Source: Acanthococcus lagerstroemiae | Taxonomy: Eukaryota > Arthropoda > Insecta > Hemiptera > Eriococcidae | Assembly: GCA_031841125.1 (NCBI GenBank) | Contig: CM063113.1 | Location: 27,425,312 to 27,489,311 of the forward strand | Length of the DNA: 64,000 bases | Reading direction: 5' to 3' | Part shown: piece by piece, positions 31,300-40,864 of the stretch | Layout: every line of letters starts with the position of its first letter | Numbering within the stretch: position 1 is the stretch's first letter | Position numbers and translations under genes: made by a program | Notes under the pieces: model-generated | What the model was told of the DNA's origin: nothing | Databases searched by the model: none | What the model saw: the letters and a program-made list of their open reading frames with translations, nothing else

Positions 31300-32262
31300 C
31301 AACAAAATTTTATAAAAAATTGTATGATGACAACAGAGTTGAGGAGAGGAAAGTGAGGCTGGTCACTGCGGAGACTCAGTCGTCAGTCCAAAAATTCAGG
31401 GGAGGGATGTCGACGGAGCAATTACCTCTTTAAAATCCAATTGTGCACCAGGGCCGGATAAATTAGAAAATTCAACACTAAAAACATTCAAAAAAGCTCT
31501 CATTTTCCCGCTAACGTCAATATTTAACTGCACTCTCTCGCTGGGTCTTGCGCCAGAGCAATGGCATCTCTCTGAAATTATACTCCTTCATAAAAAAGGT
31601 GACAGGTCAGATATTAACAATTATCGGCCCATAAGCCTCTCGTCCAATATTTGCAAACTTCTTATGAAAATTCTCAAAAATAAAATTTATCAGATTCTAG
31701 ATTCACAACAACCGGCCGAACAGGCTGGTTTTAGGAAAAATTGCAGCACCATTGACCATATTCATACACTAAGTCAAATTTTTGAAAAAGCTAGGGAATT
31801 CCAACAAAAAGTAGCAATTATGTTTGTGGATTTTAATAAAGCATTTGATTCGTTATTTCACGATAAAATTTGGCTAGCTCTGAATAACCAAGGGATTCCT
31901 CATAATATCATTCAAGTCCTGAAAAAACTCTACTCCAAATCAGAAGCAATAATTGGGTTGGAAGGTAACACAGAAAAATTCAAAATCAGGAGGGGGGTTA
32001 AACAGGGCGATCCGCTATCACCCAATATATTTAATGCAGTGCTCGAAGAAGTCTTTAGAAAATTTGACTGGGAAGGGATGGGTATCAACATGGGGAAAAA
32101 CCACTTCTTTGGAAAAATTAAATACTTGAACAATCTGCGCTTTGCTGATGACATAGTGCTAATTGGTAAAAATAACGAAGAACTAAAAGCTATGGCAACT
32201 GACCTAGCGAGAGAGAGCAAAAAGTGGGGTCTTTCAATAAACTTTGGTAAAACTAAAATCAT
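31300..32262 (+). pseudogene. RTE reverse transcriptase core, inverted part
   Basis: Reading from about 31410, SNCAPGPDKLENSTL and NNYRPISLSSNICKLLMK lead into the long frame at 31664. It contains MFVDFNKAFDSLFHDKIW (first catalytic Asp), IRRGVKQGDPLSPNIFNAVL, NLRFADDIVLIG (FADD) and WGLSINFGKTKIM. These are RT blocks 1-7 of the RTE clade. The element sequence stops at 32262, in the TSD, and the missing thumb is at 30376-29745 on the other strand. One frame change lies near 31300-31400. Confidence 0.85.
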
Positions 32263-32274
32263 GAGCAATACAAA

Positions 32275-32660
32275 GACAAACCATTATAGGTCTCACAGGA
32301 ATGATAAAGTACTTAGAAGTATATCTTGATGGAATACTCTCCTGGACGGATCACGTCTCAGAGAAAATAAGAAAAGGGATTGAGGCTCTTTTGGCTTGCC
32401 GTACTCTTGTCGGCAGGACCTGGGGACTCTCTCCTAAAATGATGCACTGGATATATACCGGTGTAATACGTCCCAGAATCACATATGTGGCAGTTGTGTA
32501 GCGGAGCCAGGTCCACCTGGCCAAAGTCAGAGAGAAACTGGACCACCTGCAAAGGCTCGCGGGGGTGATGACGACGGGGGCAATGAGAACAGTGCCGACG
32601 AAAACACTTGAAAGACTCCTGAACCTGCCACCCATTCACACTGCTATAGAAGTAGCTGCG
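32275..32660 (+). pseudogene. RNase H-type LINE RT, right piece
   Basis: Continues 29510-29641. It reads IKYLEVYLDGILSWTDHV (YLGVxLDxxLxW), WGLSPKMMHWIYTGVIRPRITY, then LDHLQRLAGVMTTGAMRTVPT and LERLLNLPPIHTAIE. The TGAMRTxPTxxLExLLxLPP block is typical of the thumb-to-RNase H link of RNase H-bearing insect LINEs. At 32660 it stops abruptly at a tandem-repeat array. RNase H and the knuckle of what may be the same copy resume near 34690. A shift near 32290 and a stop at 32499-32501 are present. Confidence 0.75.
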
Positions 32661-32674
32661 TTAGTATTTTATAT

Positions 32675-33092
32675 GCTTTTACTGGTATACTTGAGCGAAA
32701 ACCGCAACGCTCCCTCCGTAACGGCCCCCCGTAACGCTCCTGTTACTATGACATCATACTACTGGGTATTCTTGAGCCACAACCGTAACACTCCTGTTAC
32801 TCTGACGTCATACTACTGCGTATACTTGAGCGAACATCGTGTTTACACATTTCCATGGAAATTTATTTCTTCCAGCCAGGGGTATACTCGAGCGAATTGT
32901 ATATGCTTTTACGACTGGGTATACGTGAGCGAAAACCATAAAACTCCCCCCGGAACGGCCCACCATAACGCTCCTAGTACTACGACGTCATACTACTGGG
33001 TATTCTTGAGCAAAAACCGTAACGCTCCTCTCGTAACCCCCCCCCCCCGGAACGCTCCTGTTACTATGCCGTCATACTACTGATTATACTAG
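32675..33092 (+). repeat. Degenerate tandem repeat with CGTCATACTACTG units
   Basis: About six imperfect units of roughly 55-85 bp. Each runs from CTGGGTAT(A/T)CTTGAGCGAAAACC through CGTAACGCTCCTGTTACTATG to ACGTCATACTA. One unit contains a perfect TGACGTCA (32803-32810); others have TGACATCA or CGACGTCA. Two units have C runs (33040-33048 is the longest). One unit is interrupted by unrelated sequence (32835-32880). It interrupts the RNase H-type LINE between its RT and RNase H parts. Confidence 0.8.
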
Positions 33093-33180
33093 TAGTAAGA
33101 GCGTTACTCTAGGACACTTTCCAGAGAAATGCCCTGGAGTGACTCATGAAAAATTTTTAGCAACCTTATTTTTTGTAGGG

Positions 33181-33248
33181 GCGCAGGGGCCCTGCTAATC
33201 TTCTCTGTATCGTTCCAAATTTAGTATGTGTACCTCTAAAGCGAGTAC
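33181..33248 (-). pseudogene. U6 snRNA-derived fragment (5' ~68 nt)
   Basis: On the minus strand from 33248 the sequence follows the 5' part of U6 snRNA: GTACTCGCTTTAGAGGTACA, then ACATACTAAATTTGGAACGA, then TACAGAGAAGATTAGCAGGG and CCCCTGCGC. The stretch containing the highly conserved ACAGAG box (pairs with the 5' splice site in real U6) and AGAAGATTAGCA is nearly perfect. It stops after CCTGCGC; the U2-pairing region, internal stem-loop and 3' U run are absent. I see no proximal promoter. It is a truncated, probably LINE-derived pseudogene; divergence concentrates in the first 20 nt. Confidence 0.85.
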
Positions 33249-33439
33249 AATCTTCTCTTCCGAAGGGGGCATCGAAGGAAATAAGTGCAAGAATATCTCA
33301 TTCTTGGAAAACATTTTGGGCGAAAAACTACATATTCAAAAGCAACATGCAGTTAAACACAAAAATGAAAGTTCTAGACATGTGTATAATGCCAATATTG
33401 GGATCCGGATGTCAGGCATAGTCATTAACCAAAAGTCAA

Positions 33440-33900
33440 GTTTTTAAGCTAAAAACAACACAGCATTCCGTGATGAGAAGTGTGTTGAAAATCAAAATTA
33501 AAGACAAAATTTGTATTGAAAAAATTGTAAATAAAGTCAAAATCCGAGATATTGGGTACCAGATCAAGAAACTCAAGGTCAAGTATGCAGGCAATATAGC
33601 CAGGGAAGGCCAGGAGAGATGGTGCTTGCTGGCTACCCAATGGATACCTAGAAGCAATTAAAGAAACAGAGGAAGGCCTAATACAAGATAACTAGACGAA
33701 ATTCAGAGGTATGTAGGTTCTCACAGGGCCAGCAACGCCCAAAATAAAAAATACTGGAAAAACGTGTCAGCGACTTATGCCCTCAAATGGGCAGACTAGA
33801 CGGTGGCTCATCTACATCAAAGCTCTAAATGATCAGAAGAAATAGGTAGTATTGTAACACAGTCAGTCAAAGTTGTAAATAAATAAATTAATTAATATTT
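33440..33900 (+). pseudogene. RTE C-terminal fragment
   Basis: The frame at 33470-33661 reads MRSVLKIKIKDKICIEKI and then IKKLKVKYAGNIAREGQERW. It parallels MLRNILGIKIQDKINISDLF and KLKYAGHVARQPEDRW of the RTE at 29642-32262. The block IPRSN and downstream shifted sequence match the GRPxxRW tail poorly. The end at about 33875-33890 is TAAATAAATAAATTAATTAA, a simple A/T tail. The RT core is absent. This is an older relative of the RTE copies in the window. Confidence 0.65.
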
Positions 33901-34009
33901 TTTCTAATTTTTATATTTGTATAAAACTCAATCGAGGACACATTCCACCACCCTAGATGCGCACGCACCTCAAGTGGTTGACATAAGAAATATTTTTCCA
34001 CTTATGTTT

Positions 34010-34570
34010 TTATTTTTCCAGCTTATAATTTTTTTTCAATTTAAATTTTGTTTCCCCTACTACTAAGTTATGTTACAACCTTAGTTGTCTGTAAGGCCCT
34101 CTACTGTAATTGGCTCAATGAGCTGTTGTGTAGGGGCTTAATAAATAAATTCTTCAATCAATCAATATTCAACTAAAACTTGATGGTACTGTGGAAACTC
34201 TTTTGTACATGGAAGTGTCAATACTATGCAAGTGTCACCAAAGTTCATTTAATTTTTTAAAAATATAATTACATCTAATTTCTTATTTTTGCAACTTATA
34301 ATTTTGTTTTTCGACCAACACTTGATGATATTATGGAAGTGTAACGCAAGTTATTCACTTACATTAAATTTTTTCCCTTTTTTTTTCTTCCTTCTTTTTT
34401 GTCACTAAGTTAAATATATATTCATATTTTTTTTTGCAACTTATAATTTTTTTTTCAACTAATACTTGATGATACTATGAAAGTGTCATACACGTTGGCC
34501 ACTTACATTTATTTTCTTATTTTTTTTATAATACTAAGTTAAAAATATATTATATGTACTGAAACTTTCA
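34010..34570 (+). repeat. AT-rich degenerate tandem repeat
   Basis: Two to three diverged units of ~150 bp. Each contains TTGCAACTTATAATTTT, CAACTAATACTTGATGATACTATG, AAGTGTCATACACGTT and CTAAGTTAAATATATATT. Clearest between 34265 and 34550. Non-coding. Confidence 0.6.
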
Positions 34571-34689
34571 CTAATTACCCTATATAATGAACAGTAACAG
34601 TATCACTAGTAGACTGATTGACTTTACCCATTGACTGATCTACTGATCAACTTTACCGGTTGACTGATTGATTTTATCGTCACTACTAT

Positions 34690-35440
34690 TCTAAACATCC
34701 GTTTTACTCGCTCTCACATGGTAGCTATCGCATAATACATAGAACTGACTGCTCCATGAATGTAATGTGATCACGGTGGCCATTGATAGAAGGCAGAAGA
34801 ATAGCCTTGCTGATAAGCGTCGCCATACCATGAACACCGGGGCACTACTGCATAAAAGAGAACATGATCGCAGGTAAGCTAGCAAACGAGGACATGAAAA
34901 AGGAACTGACAACGCCCAAACCGTGTCTTCCTGTAGCATACAAGGTCACAAGACCCAAGGTTGAAGCTTGGATAAGTAAGCAAATAAAAATGTACTGGCG
35001 GATGGCCAGTAGCATGAAAGCCAGCAAAACACTGATAGGAGACCCCCCCCCCTCGATAAGTACGCCGAGTTTTTACTAGAGCTAGAAAGAAAACATTCAA
35101 GGCTCATGGTCGGACTACTAACTGGTCATGGGTTCACAAAACACATGTGGTATAAAATAGGAGTGGTGAAAAGCGGTTCCTGTAGGTACTGTGAAGAAGA
35201 GGAAGAAACCTCGATCCATATCATACGTCAATGCTCAGCAATAGCCGGGACAAGACGCGAAGCACTAGGACTGGAATATCTAGCAACCCCCGCGAAGTCA
35301 AAGAGATAGAACTCAGTAAAATTCTCACTTTGGCTAAAAAAGTGAGTCTACTGAGCTGATCCTTAACAACAACCCCAGGAAAAGTACAATGGACTACAAG
35401 ATCTAAGCATTCGGCGCATACAGCACCACCTCACTCCAAG
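34690..35440 (+). pseudogene. RNase H and CCHC tail of an I-group-like LINE, copy 3
   Basis: After frame changes the start shows RNase H remnants: CACATGGTAGCTATCGC and then ATGAACACCGGGGCACTACT, which corresponds to the WTPGHC region of copy 1. Next comes ENMIAGKLANEDMKKE. The C-terminus is in two frames: WISKQIKMYWRMASSMKASK (34864-35079) and LTGHGFTKHMWYKIG with the knuckle CRYCEEEEETSIHIIRQC (35106-35309). An 8-9 C run at 35043-35051 falls where the frame changes. The 3' UTR ends near 35440 with ACCTCACTCCAAGAAAGAAG. This may be the 3' part of the LINE whose RT is at 29510-29641 and 32275-32660. Confidence 0.7.
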
Positions 35441-35540
35441 AAAGAAGGAAAAAGGACCAAGTCACTCAGCCGTAAAGTAGAGCCAACCATAAGCAGTATT
35501 TCACAATTCTAATTCTCAGCTCTAGAGGCAGTTCAAGGCG
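35441..35540 (-). pseudogene. RTE-like RT, downstream piece beyond the MULE
   Basis: On the minus strand from 35530 down, the sequence translates to a stretch like LRIRIVKYCLWLALLYG, matching LR.RLLKCYVWSVLLYG of RTE-like RTs, then VTW. The upstream piece is at 36164-36480. A MULE with a 9-10 bp TSD separates them. Confidence 0.6.
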
Positions 35541-36163
35541 GTTCCCTGAAAATTGTTCGCACGAAAATTGAAAGCAGAGAAAATTAATCAGATGATTGTT
35601 CGCACCAGAAAAATGTATTTCCAATATTCACAATTTTTTTAAATTTATTTACTAATGTAGACTAATATTATTAGTAACCCCTCTCAAGTACTTTAAGATA
35701 CAGTTCCCCTTCCTTCCTTACTTCCTTCACCACCCCCGTCGCTGTTGTCACCCTTCTCCCTGTCAGTGGTGCCAGGACAGCGTTCCACTAGCCGTTGCAG
35801 TCTGGTCGCACTGTTCTTATACTTCCTTCTCTTAGAGAGAGGGTTACCCATACCCGCTACTAAGTGCTCTACGTTAGCCTCCACCAAAGATTGCTCCAGG
35901 TGGATGCCTTCTAAAAATCTGAAGATGTTAGTGGTGCACGGCGTCGAGCGTGGTCTCAAAACCGGTGTGCCACCCTTCCACTGAGTTATTGGATTTAGGC
36001 ACGGAGTTTAAAGCAGCATGGTCACAATATTCCACATTTCCAACGGAAACTGAGATGCTCGTCGTCTAACAGCGTACACACCGCAATTCACCCCCTCCAC
36101 AGGCCATTTCTCGTGCGAACAATTTTCTGTGATCTGTTTTCGTGTGTACAATTTCCGGCCACC
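35541..36163 (-). mobile_element. Small MULE with ~60-bp TIRs and a 9-10 bp TSD
   Basis: The flanks carry GTTCAAGGCG on both sides (35531-35540 and 36164-36173). The left end reads GTTCCCTGAAAATTGTTCGC followed by ACGAAAA and AGAGAAAATT. The reverse complement of the right end reads GGTGGCCGGAAATTGTACAC followed by ACGAAAAC and CAGAAAATTGTTCGCACGAG. These align over about 60 bp. A MULE transposase remnant lies inside, on the minus strand. If one G is given to the element the TSD is 9 bp, the usual MULE length. At 623 bp it is an internally deleted copy. Confidence 0.75.
35693..36100 (-). pseudogene. MULE transposase C-terminal remnant inside the small MULE
   Basis: The frames read on the minus strand are RRRASQFPLEMWNIV (36008-36205 frame), then SNNSVEGWHTGFETTLDAVH, then NIFRFLEGIHLEQSLVEANV and VAGMGNPLSKRRKYKNSATR. 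This is the order PxELWNV, TNNSVEGWH, HPxIWxFLExLxxEQ, PxxKxKYxxxxxRL seen in MULE transposase C-termini, here with the conserved EGWH intact. The catalytic core upstream is deleted. There are at least two frame changes. It is related to, but distinct from, the remnant at 28200-28972. Confidence 0.75.
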
Positions 36164-36480
36164 GTTCAAGGCGATAGAGGAAAGTACGAAACTTGCTGAA
36201 CGCATAATTTGTCATACTGACTCGGATTTTGACTTCGCCATCGCAATCCCATTTGCCATTCAGGGTGTACACAAAATATCTGAACGTGGAGACTTTCGAC
36301 TGTATTGTTGTCAATTCTGCATTGTGCATCCTGAAAGTGATCTCAGTCAACAAGTATAAGCTCCGTTTTCCTAACATTTATCCGCAAACCATATTCCTTC
36401 GCCACGTAATTTACTTCATTTACAAGTCATTGGAGGTCCTGCAAATTGATGGCCGCACACCTCCTCACTGGGCGATCCAC
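36164..36480 (-). pseudogene. RTE-like RT, upstream piece
   Basis: On the minus strand from about 36450 the sequence reads INLQDLQ.LVNEVNYVAKEYGL then RINVRKTELILVD, the block after YADD in RTE-like RTs. After a shift it reads STFRYFVYTLNGKWDCDGEV and IRVSMTNYAFSKFRTFLYR, matching F.YLG..IxxxGxxxxEIxxRIxxAxxAFxK. It is cut at 36164 by the MULE and continues at 35530. It is a dead fragment of a different RTE-like family from 29642-32262. Confidence 0.65.
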
Positions 36481-36489
36481 ATTTAGCGG

Positions 36490-37800
36490 CACGTTCAAGC
36501 CCCTCTTTTTGAAGAGAGGAGAATCTCTCCACTCGGAAACTTGACCGTAGCCTGCAAGGAGATGCTCCCCGTACCGATCTTGTCTATCCAAAGGCACGTT
36601 CAAAAAATGAAGGGGCAGGCTATTTCGTGAAACACCCTGCACATGACCACACCGGGGCGAGTGTAATAAGGGCAAAAAGCGGCGGCGATGATATTTTACT
36701 AGAAGCAATTTTCAATTCGCGTTGCCACGCCACTTCGTGTAATGAAACCCGGAGCCCTTTGAGCGGGGTTTATTCTCGCTTGTATCGTCGACTCTGTTTA
36801 CTAGGTGCTGCGGCGCCGCGCACACCTTCCCGTGTACCTCGGTTCAATTTTTAAACAGCGTCTCCCCGCGGGGCTGCTAAAATTGCGCTGAAACCACCTC
36901 GCCGAAGACGAAGAAAACGGTAGCCGTGAAATATTAGGGATCATTAACAACATTAAGGAGACGTCGCCTAATTTATTATATTATTCACCTTCGGCTTTGG
37001 CGTAGCCTTTTTCGCTGCCCGGTACGTCGAAACGGCCGGCGAGACGATCAGTCGGTCGCGTTCGGAGTTACGTTTTCGAATTAACGTCATCCTTTCCACC
37101 GCGTCAACCAAAAGTATACTTGCCGCAGGCACGCTGATGATCCGCGGCACGAGAACGACTCAGCGTCCGCCAGTCCGCCGAAAGGATTTAAAACGCGTTT
37201 CTTTTTCCGGGTCGTTTTCGCGCCGCGTTTCGGCCTCGCCCTTCGGTCGGCGGATATGGCCGCCGAGTGGTGACGAAGCGAAGAAGAGGGGCATACTAAT
37301 GCTACGTAAATGAGTTTCGGTACTTGAAACGGGTAGTTCGGAGGTTTCACTGCTGAGGAACGAGTCAGTAGCGTAAGCATTGCCGAATCGACGGTGAACG
37401 TGAATGAACCGTATGCCAAGAGGCTTGGTCCAACACGGCGACAAACTAAGAAGTGTGCAGAGGTATGGAATTCGAGGGGTGACATGGGCTCATTTATCCG
37501 GATCATTCTTATATGTTCACAGCTCTCCTGCAAGGCACTATCAACTCAAAAATAGGCGACTCTTTCTCTGGATCCGCTGGTAGGCCGATACACCCTCTCA
37601 ACCCATCTAGGCGACAGTAATCGCATTTGCTCATTCGCTTCATTCCATCGACTGATAACACAACTATACAGCCAAAAATTCTCCGGGATATCAATAGATG
37701 GTTCTAGAAGTACTTTGAACGCTGAATTCAATGCCCAGCTTAATTTTTCGCAAAGGGCTCGATTTATTTCAAACAGAATGAAAAGATTCTACAAAAATTC
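36490..37800. other. No gene recognised; GC-rich part may be host DNA
   Basis: Non-coding as far as I can see. 36760-37480 is CpG-rich and low in repeats, like 3060-3720. Short open frames occur on both strands without recognisable similarity. Confidence 0.4.
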
Positions 37801-37809
37801 CCTGAATGT

Positions 37810-38940
37810 TCCCTTTATTTGATCATTCTGAAGTACGCAATTCAGATCGGCCTTCAGCTTGCCTTCACCGACTACCAGAAGGCTTTTGACTCTCCCGACA
37901 ATATGTTTATGCTAAAAGCTTTTAAAAACCAGAGAATACTTGAAATATACGTTAAAAATCAATCAAGAAATGTACTCTCAATTAAGTGCGAAAATCATCA
38001 CGGATAGGGAGGGGGTGCCATTTAAAATTGGGAAAGGAGTGAAACAGGGAGATCCGCTTTCACCACGTATGTTTTGCGCGGCTTTGGAAGAAGTTTTTAG
38101 GGGATTGATTTGGGAGAAAGAAAGCACCCAAATTATCTTGGAATACATAAATGATCTAAGATTCGCCGACGATATCGTCCTGATAGCAAAAGATCCAAAT
38201 AAACTTACTGAAATGATAACAGACTTAAACGAAACGGTTAGGCAGGGTTAATCATGAATACATTCAAAACAAAAATTATGTCTAATGACACAAATCTTGA
38301 AAAAATATCCACAGAAAATAAAATTTTTAAAAACATTTCAGAAACAAAATATCTTGGCCAAATTATCGCATAATGGAAAAAAAGGAAATTAATAATAGAA
38401 TAGCGTTGGGATGGAAAATATTTTGGTCCTTAAGATATTATTACGAAAAGGAAATATCTTAACAAAAGTGAATTGTAGATAATGAATTCATGCATTTTCT
38501 TCCGAGAATGACTTTCGGCTCTCAAATATGGACTCTAAATCAAAATATGAAAAGAAAACTCAAAGCCACACGGAACACTATGATAAGATCGGTGCTGGGG
38601 TCCAACGGAAAGATAAGAAAAGAATGGTAAATCTGAAAAAGAAATTGGAAGGGCTAATGGAAATTGTCGAGGAAACCAGAAGAAAAAAATGGGAGTGGGC
38701 AAGACATATAGTAAGAATCTCACATTACAGATGGGGGTACAAGGTATTATTTTCTGGTTCCAAGAGGGGAAAAGGAGACCTAGGGGTCAGAAGGCAAGGT
38801 GGACAGATGAGATGAATAATTTTTTTAAACACAAAACACAAGCTGTTTACGACAGTGGCGAAGGACCGGGGCGAACGGGCTCGGTTGAAGGAGACCTTTG
38901 CCGAGGAGGTGGGCTTGGCTTACTAGCCAATATTTTCTTT
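37810..38940 (+). pseudogene. RTE-clade LINE fragment
   Basis: The start reads LAFTDYQKAFDS (first catalytic Asp). After a frame change it reads IGKGVKQGDPLSPRMFCAAL and INDLRFADDIVLIAKD (FADD). Degraded thumb sequence (38280-38520; KYLGQIIA visible) follows, then KKWEWARHIVRISHYRWG and GRP-like sequence to about 38900. These parallel the RTE at 29642-32262 (GVKQGDPLSPNIFN). A Tc1/mariner-type MITE interrupts the 3' UTR at 38965-39386. A likely element end is at 39430-39439 (TTACAAAAAAAA). The endonuclease is absent. Confidence 0.75.
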
Positions 38941-38964
38941 AATTTATTAATTAAATTTTACATA

Positions 38965-39386
38965 TGAAGATACGGTTTCCAAACTGCCCTTAGTCCAAAA
39001 AAAATCGAAATGCGGTTTTCAGCGCTACCTAGTGGCCAATGCGAGCACTACAAAAGTAACTTTATAGAATCTCGATACCTCGTTCGATGGTCATTACGCG
39101 CATTCAAAGAGCAGCGGTGAGCTGACAGGAAGAAAGGGACCTTCATGTATTACGTCCAGTGCCAAACTGCCCATGGTCCACGACTTTCGATCACTTTTCC
39201 TTCAATAATTCTAGATAGGCTATATTCTCATTTTTGTGCGTCTTTGGTAGTATGGTAGAGGATTCAGGCTACTCGGTTGTACCATTTACAGAAGTTCTAA
39301 TGAACTGGTACAGTGTAGCACAGTTTTTATCGATTTCCCCCCAAAAAAATTTTTGGACTAAGGGCAGTTTGGAAACCGTATCTTCA
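38965..39386 (+). mobile_element. Tc1/mariner-type MITE with TA duplication
   Basis: About 422 bp with nearly perfect 40-bp TIRs, both beginning TGAAGATACGGTTTCCAAAC and continuing TGCCCTTAGTCCAAAAA. TA dinucleotides flank both ends (38963-38964 and 39387-39388). No transposase coding. It lies in the 3' UTR of the RTE fragment at 37810. The close match of the TIRs suggests that it is relatively young. Confidence 0.85.
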
Positions 39387-39436
39387 TATGTATTCGTAGT
39401 TTTCCTGTAACGTGAGCCAATAAAGGGTATTACAAA

Positions 39437-39772
39437 AAAAAGTTTATTCTGTCTCATTCTGTATTTGCCTTCCTCTCTCCATAAATGTAATCTCTTTATA
39501 TTATATTACAAACCAAAACTCCTGAAAAAACTCACTTCGGGTTGCCTACAAACCAAAACTCCCCCTTCCCACACCCACCTGGAAAAACTCACTGCGGGTT
39601 GCCTACCTAAAAATTAGAAAAATTGCAGGGGCAGATCAGCTACCTTCAAGGACATAATCTATTCTAACATAAAAGATCTCCAAGTTTTAAGACGTAACCG
39701 ACATAATAAGACATAAAAAGACATAAAATGACATAATTACCCATAATCTTCAAGATCACAAGTCGCAGGAGG
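39437..39772. repeat. AT-rich spacer with a short direct repeat
   Basis: The unit ACAAACCAAAACTCC....GAAAAACTCACT.CGGGTTGCCTAC occurs twice (39510-39547 and 39548-39604). GACATAA words repeat at 39699-39738. Non-coding. Confidence 0.6.
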
Positions 39773-40735
39773 TTGCCTACCCTGCCCCTTAATTGCTCAA
39801 TTTTTCAGCGGTAGCCTACCCTCAGGAGGGGGTTCATGGTTGAGAAGAGAGCCCCTGAAGGGGGAAGAGGGTCCCTGTGGGGGCGTGGGCTGTGGACGGA
39901 GATGAAGGCCCTGGGTGGGGTGGGAGTAAGAGGACCGGGTGGAGGAGAAAGTCCTCGGAGAAAAATGGCCGTGGTACGGGAGGGGCTGGTGGCGGGGTGG
40001 GGTCTTGAGGGGGAAGTGCTCTCGGTGGGAGGGGGTCATGGTTGTGAGAGCTCCTGGGTGGATAGTCAGGTATCTTCAAGGGGGTTGGAGGGTCATAGTG
40101 AGGACAGGGGCTCTAAAGGGAGATGAAGCCCAGGGGTAGTGGTGGGTGAAAGGTCCCCGAGGCGGAGGAAATCCTTGGTAGGAGAAGGTGGCCATTGTGG
40201 AAGGAGGAGGTAGTAGCGGGTGAGGATCCTTGAGGGGCAGTAGAATTTTGGTAGATAAAGGCTCGGGGTGTAAGAGGTACTCATGATAGAGGAGGGAGCT
40301 CCTAAAGGGGAGGAAATCCAAGGTGGCGGCGGGAACTGTAGAGGGAGGTAAAGGCACCGAGTGGGGAGGGGGTAATAGTAAGGAAGGGGTCCTGGTGGAG
40401 GAGGAAGTTCTTGGTAAGAGAGGCGGCCGGGAAGGCGAATGAAGGCCATGGTGCGGAAGGTTCGGGTCCCGGGGAGAGGGTCTTAAGGGGAAGAGTTCCT
40501 AAGCGGGAGAGGTGGTCATGGTGGTGGAAGCTCCTGGTTGGAGGACCAGGGGATCTTCGAGGTGGTTGAGCAAGGAGGCCGTAGGCTGATAGAGCCGCGG
40601 AAGGGAAGGCCGTGGAGAGGGACTAAGGCCGCCATTGGGAGGGAGTAGAGACTGCGGATCGCCTACCCTGCCCCACTAATTGCTTATTTCTCCATGGGTA
40701 GCCTACCCCTAGGAGGTGGTTCATGGTTGAGGGTT
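39773..40735 (+). repeat. G-rich minisatellite element, copy 1
   Basis: A block GGTTGCCTACCCTGCCCCTT followed by AATTGCTCA, GGTAGCCTACCCT and AGGAGG.GGTTCATGGTTGAG lies at 39773-39845. A second copy at 40650-40732 closes the element. The ~800 bp between are almost free of C-rich words on this strand: GGAGG, GGTCATGGT, GAAGTCC and GGGTGG words repeat irregularly. The same block and G-rich filler recur at 54935-56000. Long proline-rich open frames on the minus strand are artefacts of the repeat. Confidence 0.75.
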
Positions 40736-40864
40736 TTTTAAAACTTTTCTTCGTAATTTTTTCTGAACATTGTGAGCTCCCACTCGTTCGCCCCGCACCA
40801 AACCATCCCAGTAGTCTCGGCATTTACCGGAAACTCACCTCACAATGGGCGGTCCTGAGCTGAA

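Larger units (their letters stand above)
29642..32262 (-). mobile_element. RTE-clade LINE with a 5' inversion (twin-priming structure)
   Basis: The element is bounded by a perfect 12-bp TSD, GAGCAATACAAA, at 29630-29641 and 32263-32274. From 30376 down to 29642 the minus strand holds the RT C-terminus, 3' UTR and an A-rich tail (AATAAATAAAAAATAAAAAA). From 30377 up to 32262 the plus strand holds the upstream endonuclease and RT. The two parts meet head to head at 30376/30377. The outer end of the inverted part (SINFGKTKIM, 32262) is where the other part begins (NINNFEEIKIEN, 30376), so together they make one nearly gapless RTE ORF. This is what 5' inversion by twin priming produces. It sits inside an older RNase H-type LINE. 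Confidence 0.85.

Noticed and set aside
40076..40449. Two proline-rich minus-strand frames (93 and 118 residues)
   Set aside because: They lie wholly in the G-rich minisatellite; the composition explains both the open frame and the P/L/S bias.
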